A stretch of DNA of 11,256 nt, taken from contig CANOBT010000173.1 in assembly GCA_947564305.1 (NCBI GenBank), forward strand, positions 1 through 11,256, in the 5' to 3' direction. Origin of the DNA: an uncultured Lachnospiraceae bacterium. GTDB taxonomy: Bacteria; Bacillota_A; Clostridia; Lachnospirales; Lachnospiraceae. A program made the translations under genes and the position numbers. Below are positions 6,402-11,256 of the stretch, piece by piece; position 1 is the first letter of the stretch; the number at the start of each line of letters is the position of its first letter. Under the pieces are notes generated by a model. That model was not told the origin of the DNA. It saw only the letters and a program-made list of their open reading frames with translations, and did no database searches.

Positions 6402-7769
6402 TTACTCTCCTTGTCTTTGTTCAATTTCCATAGTAAGTTCAGCCACTTTTTTCTCATCTAGCTTATACCAGAACAATGGTATGATCGCTATAAAATTAAG
6501 TACTGCAGGCATTACATTTACTACCATGTTGATCATGGTTTTTGCTGTTTCTGTCTGCTCAGTTCCCGCAACATAGCCAGAAGCAAACAATATCGGGATT
6601 GCCACCGCGCCAACAATCGCACCTCCCAGCTTTACACTCAGTGTCTGAAAAGAAGTAACAAAACCTTCATCGCGCACACCGAATTTATACTCACCATATA
6701 CAATACAGTCTGCCATCATACCAAAACTTATACTGGCTGAAGCCCCCGCAAAACCAATAGCAGCCGTAATAATCATGATTAGAACCGTATTCTGAGGAGA
6801 GATAAAAAAGAGTGCCACACATCCAATTCCCCATGCAATATTACTTCCAAGAAACCATTTGATCTTTCCAAATTTTCTTGTTGCAATTGGCAGAAACATA
6901 TTACCGAGCAGCTGTGTTGCCGTTATGGTTGTAAACATGACAGATACAAGTGTATAAGATTTCATTACATAGATAACATAATAAGTCAGCACCGTCATCC
7001 TTCCGATTACAGCAATACAGCCAACAAATAAAGAGAACATAAGCATGAGCAGATATTTATTCTTTACAACATACTTTAAAGATTCCTTAATAGGTCTCCT
7101 CTTTACTTCTGTTTTTTTTGCTTCTTCTTTTATCACTTCCGGACAGTTTTTCGCACAGAACCACAAAAACGGGATCATGACAAGATTACATATAACAACA
7201 GAGATAAAAAATCCTTTCGCATTTGCCGTATCACTTTTTCCAAAGAACAAAATCATAGGCATAATACTAGCTGACAATATTACCTGAATAATACTGCTTC
7301 CAATCTGTGCTGCTGTCACGTAATCCATACGTACCTGTGAGTCATTAGAAAGCCGGTTCAAAAGGCCATTATAGGCAACACCTACCGCTGTATAAGCCAT
7401 ACCGGCCAGGATATAACATATCAGGCATAATGCCACTTTAATTGCGCCTTTCACAGGAAATACCGTAAATGTAAGAATATTAAATACTGCCAGGAACGGA
7501 GGCCCAAACATCAAATATGGCCGAAATTTTCCCCATCTGCTTTTTGTTCTGTCTACAATCAATCCCATCATTGGGTCATTAACTGCGTCCCATACACGTG
7601 CAACTAACATGATCAATGAAATTGCCGATGCGGATAATGTTACTATATCTGTGTAAAATAAGGTTAGATAGTTGTTAATAATATACCAGCTAATATTAGA
7701 TCCGACAGACCCCATAGCGTATGAAAACGCCACTGTTTTATTTGTCTTTGCTTTTTGATTTTTCTCCAT
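6402..7769 (-). CDS. GPH-family (MelB-like) sugar:cation symporter
   Basis: This 455-residue integral membrane protein has about 12 hydrophobic segments and belongs to the glycoside-pentoside-hexuronide:cation symporters of the major facilitator superfamily. Diagnostic stretches are FSYAMGSVGSNISWYIINNY near the N-terminus, ARVWDAVNDPMMGLIVDRTK and RWGKFRPYLMFGPP (the family's D-x-x-x-D-P-x-x-G and RWG-K-RP motifs), and DCIVYGEYKFGVRDEGFVTS in the second half. These proteins import glycosides with sodium or protons. ATG 7769 (MEKNQKAK) has AGAGG 10 bases upstream; ATGs at 7796 and 7787 are in frame but have poorer sites. Regulation is likely by the AraC gene just upstream. The paired hydrolase starts 4 bases after this stop, so the import substrate should be the hydrolase's glycoside. 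Confidence 0.9.
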   Translation of the reverse strand: MEKNQKAKTNKTVAFSYAMGSVGSNISWYIINNYLTLFYTDIVTLSASAISLIMLVARVWDAVNDPMMGLIVDRTKSRWGKFRPYLMFGPPFLAVFNILTFTVFPVKGAIKVALCLICYILAGMAYTAVGVAYNGLLNRLSNDSQVRMDYVTAAQIGSSIIQVILSASIMPMILFFGKSDTANAKGFFISVVICNLVMIPFLWFCAKNCPEVIKEEAKKTEVKRRPIKESLKYVVKNKYLLMLMFSLFVGCIAVIGRMTVLTYYVIYVMKSYTLVSVMFTTITATQLLGNMFLPIATRKFGKIKWFLGSNIAWGIGCVALFFISPQNTVLIMIITAAIGFAGASASISFGMMADCIVYGEYKFGVRDEGFVTSFQTLSVKLGGAIVGAVAIPILFASGYVAGTEQTETAKTMINMVVNVMPAVLNFIAIIPLFWYKLDEKKVAELTMEIEQRQGE

Positions 7770-7843
7770 CTCACTTTTACCTCTCATCAGAATCATATCT
7801 TCATCTTTGTTACAACAACGCGCGTTTCATTTAAGATGTGATA

Positions 7844-7874
7844 AGTATATCAACAATAAGAGGATAAATATTGT
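7844..7874 (-). promoter_or_regulatory. Likely activator-dependent promoter and operator of the symporter/hydrolase operon
   Basis: On the minus strand, -10 TATACT lies at 7844-7849 without a recognisable -35. Just upstream, ACAATA and TATTGT form a 6-base perfect inverted repeat with a 10-base spacer (7853-7874), filling the -35 area. This is the layout expected of a promoter switched on by an AraC-type protein. A separate perfect palindrome AACGCGCGTT lies downstream at 7817-7826, inside the mRNA leader. The roles are inferred from position only. Confidence 0.4.
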
Positions 7875-7910
7875 ATTTATTTTTCATGTTAAGCAGTAAA
7901 TTTTTGACAT

Positions 7911-7955
7911 AAAAAGAGACTGCAAACGTCTCAAAACATGACCATTTTGCAGTCT
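7911..7955 (-). terminator. Rho-independent terminator of the AraC gene
   Basis: On the minus strand AGACTGCAAA pairs with TTTGCAGTCT (10-bp perfect stem, 7917-7926 with 7946-7955, 19-base loop) followed by CTTTTTATG. It begins 15 bases after the AraC stop and separates the regulator from the symporter operon, which therefore needs its own promoter. Confidence 0.8.
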
Positions 7956-7969
7956 TTCCATTGATAGTT

Positions 7970-8869
7970 TTACTTATTACGAGATTTTTCCCGGTATTCT
8001 TTTGGTGAAATACCATAACGTTTATTAAACTTTTTACTAAGATGGCTTGAATCAAAGCATCCTACTTCCTGACTGATCTGACCGATTGTTTTATCGGTAT
8101 TCTCCAACATTTCCCGTGCATGTTCCAATTTCAGTTCATTCACAATTGTATTAAACGTTTTTCCTGTATGATATTTTAGTAATCTGCTGAGATATGATTC
8201 ATTGTAACAAAAAAAGCCCGCCAGTTCCTGCAGCGATACTATATTATAGTTTGTTGATATGTATCCCAATATGGCAACAATATTATTTCTGATCCACCGG
8301 TCCTCTCCTGTTGGAAAAATGATAAATGGATTCACAGCTTTATCATAGAGAATCTTTTTAAAAAAATCTGAAAGTAAATTTTTTTCCCTCTGCATATCCA
8401 AAAAGAAACGCTCAAAACTTGCTTTACTCAAAATGAGGTTTATAATAACATCCTCATCATGAACCGCAACTACTGTATGCATGGTATTCGGCGCCAAAAA
8501 GCAAAAGTCACCCGGTTTCATCTCTATCGCAGTATTTTCTATATAGTTGACGCAGGAACCACTATAAACATAAACAATTTCAAAAAAAGCATGATTATGA
8601 AGAATCGGATATGCATATCTTCCGTGAAGGCTAAGTTCAACATCCTTCTTATCTGCAAATAACCCCTTCTTATCCAGCGTTACACCAAATCCAGAATAAA
8701 TTGCCCCCTCATAATACTTACTCGTATCGAATAAATCCGGATTCTCTTCTATCAGCTGTTTATATTGCTCAAAATACATGGGAGTAGTTAATATTTTGCT
8801 TTTTCCTGACAAATAAATCTTTTTCATCCGTTTTTCGTCTTTTGATAATTCCCATAAATCGCTTTTCAT
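7970..8869 (-). CDS. AraC-family transcriptional regulator with cupin sensor domain
   Basis: The protein has 299 residues. An N-terminal cupin (AraC-binding type) spans about residues 82-135, with YPILHNHAFFEIVYVYSGS and MKPGDFCFLAPNTMHTV. The two helix-turn-helix motifs of the AraC DNA-binding domain span about 195-295: LQELAGFFCYNESYLSRLLK and TIGQISQEVGCFDSSHLSKK, ending FNKRYGISPKEYRE. Such proteins bind a sugar or glycoside in the cupin and activate the adjacent catabolic genes. ATG 8869 has a good AGGGGAA ribosome binding site. The gene has its own promoter (8982-9010) and terminator (7911-7955). It most likely controls the symporter/hydrolase operon directly downstream. The protein looks intact. 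Confidence 0.92.
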   Translation of the reverse strand: MKSDLWELSKDEKRMKKIYLSGKSKILTTPMYFEQYKQLIEENPDLFDTSKYYEGAIYSGFGVTLDKKGLFADKKDVELSLHGRYAYPILHNHAFFEIVYVYSGSCVNYIENTAIEMKPGDFCFLAPNTMHTVVAVHDEDVIINLILSKASFERFFLDMQREKNLLSDFFKKILYDKAVNPFIIFPTGEDRWIRNNIVAILGYISTNYNIVSLQELAGFFCYNESYLSRLLKYHTGKTFNTIVNELKLEHAREMLENTDKTIGQISQEVGCFDSSHLSKKFNKRYGISPKEYREKSRNK

Positions 8870-8981
8870 TATTTTCCCCTGTTGATTCTAGATTTGTGTT
8901 ATCTGATAAAATCGAAGCTATTAGCTCATAGCTAAACAAGATATGGAACAAAACATCTTCCTACAAATATTTTTTCAAAAT

Positions 8982-9010
8982 ATTATACTAAATCCAGTTT
9001 CTAAAAGCAA
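8982..9010 (-). promoter_or_regulatory. Sigma-A promoter of the AraC gene
   Basis: On the minus strand, -35 TTGCTT (9005-9010) and -10 TATAAT (8982-8987) are 17 bases apart. The leader of about 105 bases contains a dyad, TTAGCT-CAT-AGCTAA (8921-8935), which could be an autoregulatory site. The promoter touches the upstream edge of the recombinase remnant. Confidence 0.6.
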
Positions 9011-9034
9011 GGTCAGAAAGGAGGATATTGATTT

Positions 9035-9364
9035 ATGAGTCAGATAAAAATTACAGAACTATATGAGAGACTGAGCCATGATGATGAATTGTAAGGAGAA
9101 AGCAGCAGTATTTCCAACCAGAAACAGCTTTTAGAAGAGTATACAAGGCGCAATGGCTTGGTAAATATCCGACATTTTACAGATGATGGGATTTCTGGAA
9201 CACGTTTTGATCGTCCCGGTTTTCAAACTATGTTAGAGCAGATTGAAGAGGGGAAAGTCGAAGCCGTATGTATTAAAGATATGAGCAGGCTAGGATGTGA
9301 TTATCTGCAGGTTGGTATTTACATGGATAACCGGCTTGTCGGTGAGAAGAAGGGAGGTGCGTAA
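9035..9364 (+). pseudogene. Large serine recombinase (TnpX-like) N-terminal remnant, nonsense and truncated
   Basis: The remnant begins at ATG 9035 after AAAGGAGG. It reads LYERLSHDDEL with the nucleophile serine at codon 14, then TAA at codon 20 (9092-9094) where the family normally has a Gln or similar codon before GES. The frame continues as SISNQKQLLEEYTRRNG, HFTDDGISGTRFDRPGFQTM and CIKDMSRLGCDYLQVGIYM. In SRLGRDYLQ the second arginine, a catalytic residue of serine recombinases, is Cys here (codon 88, 9296-9298). Homology ends near codon 97; the last codons to the TAA at 9362 are the leader of the next gene. Zinc-ribbon, coiled-coil and DUF4368 parts (normally about 550 residues in total) are missing. 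It cannot be active. It shows that a Tn4451-type element once sat here. Confidence 0.9.
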
Positions 9365-9365
9365 C

Positions 9366-9479
9366 ATGACAGCTTATGAAATCATTACGATTTCATTGGG
9401 ATATTAGCATTGTTAATGTCCTTTGGTACTTTAATTGTTACATTTCTTTTTCCTTGATAAGAGAAACAAAAAGAAATAA
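9366..9479 (+). pseudogene. Putative holin-like type I toxin with two frameshifts
   Basis: After an ideal GGGAGGTG site, ATG 9366 reads MTAYEIITISLG and then hits TAG. The next frame continues ILALLMSFGTLIVTFLF, and a third gives FLDKRNKKK and TAA at 9477-9479. Joined, this is a 37-38 residue single-membrane-helix peptide with a basic tail, the pattern of the 'putative holin-like toxin' family (Hol-Tox) of type I toxin-antitoxin loci in Clostridia and relatives. A missing A near 9401-9404 and an extra pyrimidine near 9450 would account for both shifts. Two hairpins follow, as is usual for this locus. As it stands the product would be a 13-residue peptide and inert, unless the shifts are sequencing errors in homopolymers. 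Confidence 0.65.
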
Positions 9480-9484
9480 AAAAT

Positions 9485-9512
9485 GCCTATCCTGTCTGTC
9501 AACGGGATAGGC
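9485..9512 (+). terminator. Hairpin downstream of the toxin remnant
   Basis: GCCTATCC pairs with GGATAGGC (8-bp perfect stem, 12-base loop). A small second hairpin, GTCC-GTAA-GGAC, follows at 9516-9527 with ATTTAATT after it. The pair probably ended the toxin mRNA and may be part of its antisense control region. Confidence 0.55.
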
Positions 9513-9579
9513 GGCGTCCGTAAGGACATTTAATTCGCTTTCGGGGGCTTCCATTTAAAATAACAATTTTCTTACCCAT
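9499..9579 (-). pseudogene. Flavodoxin-like NAD(P)H oxidoreductase, N-terminal remnant
   Basis: ATG 9579 follows a strong GGAGGG site and begins 11 bases after the upstream stop. It reads MGKKIVILNGSPRK, the first strand and FMN-phosphate loop of the flavodoxin-fold NAD(P)H-dependent oxidoreductases. After that it runs into the toxin-side hairpin sequence and stops at codon 27. About 160-180 residues are missing. The break point lies between about 9500 and 9540 and therefore joins two unrelated modules. Confidence 0.65.
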
Positions 9580-9590
9580 GACTTCCCTCC

Positions 9591-9752
9591 TTAAATCACA
9601 TCAACCAGAGCTGCCGCCTTTTTGCAGCCATCCGTTTTGTCAATATCACCTGTATTCAATACGCCGGGAATCAAAACTTCACCGACCATTTTCCATTTAT
9701 TTAACGCACACATCCGCTCCATAGGAACACGCACACCATCCATCACAGACAT
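9591..9752 (-). pseudogene. C-terminal remnant of a flavodoxin-like oxidoreductase (53 codons, still with RBS and start)
   Basis: The 53-residue frame starts MSVMDGVRVPMERMCALN, continues KWKMVGEVLIPGVLNTGDID and ends KTDGCKKAAALVDVI. The LNKWxxVGxxLxPGV, GDIxKTDGCxxAAALxD arrangement is a common C-terminus of flavodoxin-family oxidoreductases. The FMN-binding N-terminal part is absent. A perfect AGGAGG stands 5 bases before the ATG, so the peptide could still be made. The MSV start may be the original gene start joined to the tail by an in-frame deletion. It is driven by the promoter at 9848-9875 and followed by a second broken flavoprotein gene, so the locus once held two tandem enzymes. 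Confidence 0.55.
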
Positions 9753-9812
9753 ATCATCCTCCTCACATCTATTTTGGCCGCATGGCCATAATGGTATCCT
9801 TTAAGGTTTACC

Positions 9813-9836
9813 CAGCAGGATTGACTTTTCCTGCTG
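9813..9836 (-). promoter_or_regulatory. Hairpin at the 5' end of the flavoprotein-remnant mRNA
   Basis: CAGCAGGA (9813-9820) and TCCTGCTG (9829-9836) are a perfect 8-bp inverted repeat with an 8-base loop. It lies about 5 bases after the start point expected from the -10 at 9848-9853. A 5'-terminal stem of this kind often stabilises mRNA; an operator role is also possible. Confidence 0.45.
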
Positions 9837-9847
9837 CCGATATTATA

Positions 9848-9875
9848 ATTATATACAGAATGAAATACAAAACAA
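9848..9875 (-). promoter_or_regulatory. Divergent sigma-A promoter for the flavoprotein remnants
   Basis: On the minus strand, -35 TTGTTT (9870-9875) and -10 TATAAT (9848-9853) are 16 bases apart. It is back to back with the HxlR gene, the classic layout of an HxlR regulator and the oxidoreductase it controls. Confidence 0.6.
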
Positions 9876-9881
9876 GTACCG

Positions 9882-9910
9882 ACTTTAAAGTGCGATACTT
9901 ACATGTAAGT
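9882..9910. promoter_or_regulatory. Two palindromes, likely HxlR operators
   Basis: ACTTTAAAGT (9882-9891) and ACTTACATGTAAGT (9897-9910) are perfect palindromes of 10 and 14 bases with centres 17 bases apart. They lie between the minus-strand promoter and the HxlR gene, and the second ends 2 bases before a plus-strand -10 TATACT (9913-9918). The position fits a site where the HxlR dimer would control both directions. The binding itself is inferred. Confidence 0.6.
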
Positions 9911-9940
9911 TATATACTCACTTAAAGGAGAGTGTAAAAA

Positions 9941-10273
9941 ATGAGCGAACGCTGTATATCACAAGAATGTCTTGAAACCACCGGTTTCAGCTATACCCTG
10001 TCCCTGATTAATGGAAAATATAAAATGACAATCCTATATACCCTTATGGAATTCGGCATTGTCCGCTTTAATGATATGAAAAAATATATCGGAGAAATTT
10101 CTTATAAAACGCTCAGTTCCACCCTAAAGGAATTGGAAGCGGATCAATTGGTAAACAGAAAAGAATACCCCCAGATTCCTCCAAAGGTAGAATACAGTCT
10201 GACAGAACGTGGAAAATCTCTGATTCCCATTTTAGATGGTATGTGTGAATGGGGTGATAACCACCGGCTTTAA
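9941..10273 (+). CDS. HxlR-family winged-helix transcriptional regulator
   Basis: This 110-residue protein has a single HxlR winged-helix domain: YTLSLINGKYKMTILYTLM (about 18-36), RFNDMKKYIGEISYKTLSST (42-61) and LKELEADQLVNRKEYPQIPP (62-81), ending VEYSLTERGKSLIPILDGM. AAGGAGAG precedes the ATG at a good distance. HxlR proteins such as YodB and HypR sense electrophiles or oxidants by cysteines near the N-terminus; Cys5 and Cys10 are present here, though neither is aligned with certainty to the sensing residue. The gene faces a divergent promoter whose target genes are flavoprotein remnants, so it has probably lost its original partner. It appears intact. Confidence 0.92.
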   Translation: MSERCISQECLETTGFSYTLSLINGKYKMTILYTLMEFGIVRFNDMKKYIGEISYKTLSSTLKELEADQLVNRKEYPQIPPKVEYSLTERGKSLIPILDGMCEWGDNHRL

Positions 10274-10316
10274 AAAATTCTCAATTTTCATGTTCTAATA
10301 TACAAGCTGATACGCA

Positions 10317-10360
10317 CAGAACTGGTATGCATCCTATGTCTGAACGTCTACCAGTTTCTG
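10317..10360. repeat. Imperfect inverted repeat between convergent genes
   Basis: CAGAACTGGTA (10317-10327) and TACCAGTTTCTG (10349-10360) pair over 11 bases with one bulge. The right arm covers the stop codon of the minus-strand membrane protein. There is no T-tract on either side, so this is at best a weak terminator between the HxlR gene and the convergent gene. Confidence 0.35.
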
Positions 10361-11013
10361 AACAGTGTCATAATCTTGTCCTGCATCCAGGACTTTATCT
10401 CCTTGTCAGTCACTTCCATGTCCGAAGTTTTCTTCTGCATCCAGGAAATCTTTTGTTTCATTTCATCTACATATCTTTCATAGATTATCTCTTCCTGACC
10501 GCTCCACTCCTCAGACTTCAAAGCGACCAATATAGAGGAATGATACCGTAAAACAGTGTCCATGATCAAATTTTGCCGTTCAACGATTGTCTCCAACCGC
10601 TCTTGTGATTGTTTTCGGTCCTTGTTTGTCCATTTCTTTTCATCCGTATCCTGTAACTTGGACACTGCCAGAACAAACGTTTCCGCGTCATCACACAATG
10701 TATTTCTCATACTATTTAACGTCTCTAATGACCATGATATCTCGGAAGGCGTCACCAGGAGTCCGTCTATATCCGTTTCGATAACTTTGTCCACTTTTCC
10801 TTCCTTTACCTTGCTGCCGCTCTGTACGGAATCTTCTAAATCCTGGTCATTTACAATCATATTTGCCTGTGTAGCATGGTCGACTGTGTCGGATGCCCCG
10901 TCCGCTTCTCTTTCCTTTTCCCATTCATCATAGACGAACAACACACAGCACAAACAAATCAGCAGAAGGAGCATTCCTATAACCTGCAATCCACGTAACA
11001 GTCTTTCTTTCAA
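10348..11013 (-). CDS. Membrane-anchored protein of unknown function
   Basis: I do not recognise this 221-residue protein. It has a short basic N-terminus (KERLLRG), one hydrophobic helix at about residues 8-27 (VIGMLLLLICLCCVLFVY), then an acidic, hydrophilic part predicted to be outside the cell. The C-terminal half (about 90-221) is helical and charged, with coiled-coil character (KQSQERLETIVERQNLIM, YERYVDEMKQKISWMQKK). No lipobox fits the cysteines. The start is TTG 11013, 12 bases after AGAGGAG. A closer ATG gives only ATG GAC AAT TGA, out of frame by one base, so one extra base would make MDNLKERLLRG. A strong promoter lies at 11119-11147. Its partner may be the gene ending at 11184. 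Confidence 0.65.
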   Translation of the reverse strand: MKERLLRGLQVIGMLLLLICLCCVLFVYDEWEKEREADGASDTVDHATQANMIVNDQDLEDSVQSGSKVKEGKVDKVIETDIDGLLVTPSEISWSLETLNSMRNTLCDDAETFVLAVSKLQDTDEKKWTNKDRKQSQERLETIVERQNLIMDTVLRYHSSILVALKSEEWSGQEEIIYERYVDEMKQKISWMQKKTSDMEVTDKEIKSWMQDKIMTLFRNW

Positions 11014-11118
11014 TTGTCCATTTCTCCTCTCAGTCCAACATATTTTTTATAGATACCCGATTCTTCCAGTAACCTTATCCATCTGCTCTAATTTCACACC
11101 GTCTTTTGACTTGCATTT

Positions 11119-11147
11119 ATTATACCTTATCCATTTTTGAAGTACAA
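11119..11147 (-). promoter_or_regulatory. Near-consensus sigma-A promoter of the membrane-protein gene
   Basis: On the minus strand, -35 TTGTAC (11142-11147) and -10 TATAAT (11119-11124) are separated by exactly 17 bases. The leader of about 100 bases holds a short frame, ATG GAT AAG to TAA (MDKVTGRIGYL). Confidence 0.65.
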
Positions 11148-11183
11148 TCCTTACTTTGCATCAAAAAACAGATGATAGCAAGG

Positions 11184-11256
11184 CTAACATAACACACTAT
11201 TTTTTCTGACTTTGTTCATCTCCTCATTGATCTCCAGCAGTTTCTCCTTCGTCATG
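11184..11256 (-). CDS. C-terminal end of a gene entering from the right
   Basis: The minus strand is open from the right edge to TAG at 11184-11186 and reads MTKEKLLEINEEMNKVRKNS VLC. The residues are helical and charged. ATG at 11255 could be a start of a 23-residue peptide, but with no upstream sequence visible it is more likely the tail of a longer protein. Family unknown. Confidence 0.3.
   Translation of the reverse strand, partial: MTKEKLLEINEEMNKVRKNSVLC

Noticed and set aside
6395..6457. Upstream start for the hydrolase giving 20 more residues
   Set aside because: The extra residues overlap the symporter gene, have no ribosome binding site, and are rich in Lys and Asn, unlike the family start. 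ATG 6397 has AAGGAGAG at the right distance.
7812..7830. Catabolite-responsive element (CcpA site) around AACGCGCGTT
   Set aside because: The CG pair is not at the position required by the WTGNAANCGNWNNCA pattern when aligned to the nearby TGAAA, so I keep it only as an unassigned palindrome.
10556..10933. 125-codon plus-strand open frame
   Set aside because: It is antisense to the membrane-anchored protein, is serine-rich by reverse reading, and lacks a ribosome binding site. The minus strand has the promoter, start signal and membrane helix.
10944..10960. Lipoprotein signal in the membrane protein (LICLCC)
   Set aside because: No small residue (Gly, Ala or Ser) precedes either cysteine, so the lipobox rule is not met; a plain membrane anchor is simpler.
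1..11256. CRISPR array, tRNA, rRNA, complete insertion sequence or phage module
   Set aside because: I looked for regular short repeats, cloverleaf-like segments, transposase motifs and terminal inverted repeats and found none I could support by eye.

Overview
The window looks like an accessory region of a low-to-mid GC Clostridia genome, most likely Lachnospiraceae. The reasons are strong AGGAGG-type ribosome binding sites, near-consensus sigma-A promoters, a TnpX-like large serine recombinase remnant, a small holin-like type I toxin remnant, and enzyme types common in gut Clostridia. This assignment is inferred from sequence style, not from a search.

Layout. (1) Positions 1-2769, minus strand: a tightly packed run of small enzyme genes. 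In transcription order these are a GNAT acetyltransferase, an MBL-fold hydrolase, a second (RimJ/RimL-like) GNAT, a DUF6194 protein, a methyltransferase reduced to its two ends, and the start of a CatA-like acetyltransferase that runs off the left edge. A promoter with an overlapping inverted repeat lies just upstream at 2860-2889. (2) Positions 2900-3785: decayed DNA. It holds a frameshifted, possibly Toprim-like remnant on the minus strand, a plus-strand 3' gene end followed by hairpins, and the last 27 codons of a SoxS/Rob-type AraC regulator that abut the next gene. (3) Positions 3788-8869, minus strand: an intact sugar-utilisation cluster. An AraC regulator with a cupin sensor is followed by a terminator, then a GPH-family symporter and an 869-residue cytoplasmic glycosyl hydrolase (GH106-like) as a two-gene operon. 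The likely function is import and intracellular cleavage of a plant or host glycoside, probably one carrying deoxy sugars. (4) Positions 9011-9590: broken mobile-element and oxidoreductase pieces. They are a serine recombinase N-terminus with a stop codon and a lost catalytic arginine, a holin-like toxin gene with two frameshifts, and two fragments of flavodoxin-like oxidoreductases. (5) Positions 9591-10273: an intact HxlR-type regulator with clear palindromic operators, facing a good divergent promoter that now drives only the flavoprotein fragments. (6) Positions 10348-11256: an unrecognised membrane-anchored protein with a strong promoter, and the last few codons of another gene.

Overall the window is a mosaic of intact modules joined by deletion scars. 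Several genes keep the ribosome binding site, start and first codons, or the last codons, while their interior is gone. I did not find convincing evidence of a new multi-gene system. The most useful observations are the self-contained AraC/GPH/GH cluster with a candidate operator, the orphaned HxlR control region, and the series of gene remnants that mark past insertions and deletions.
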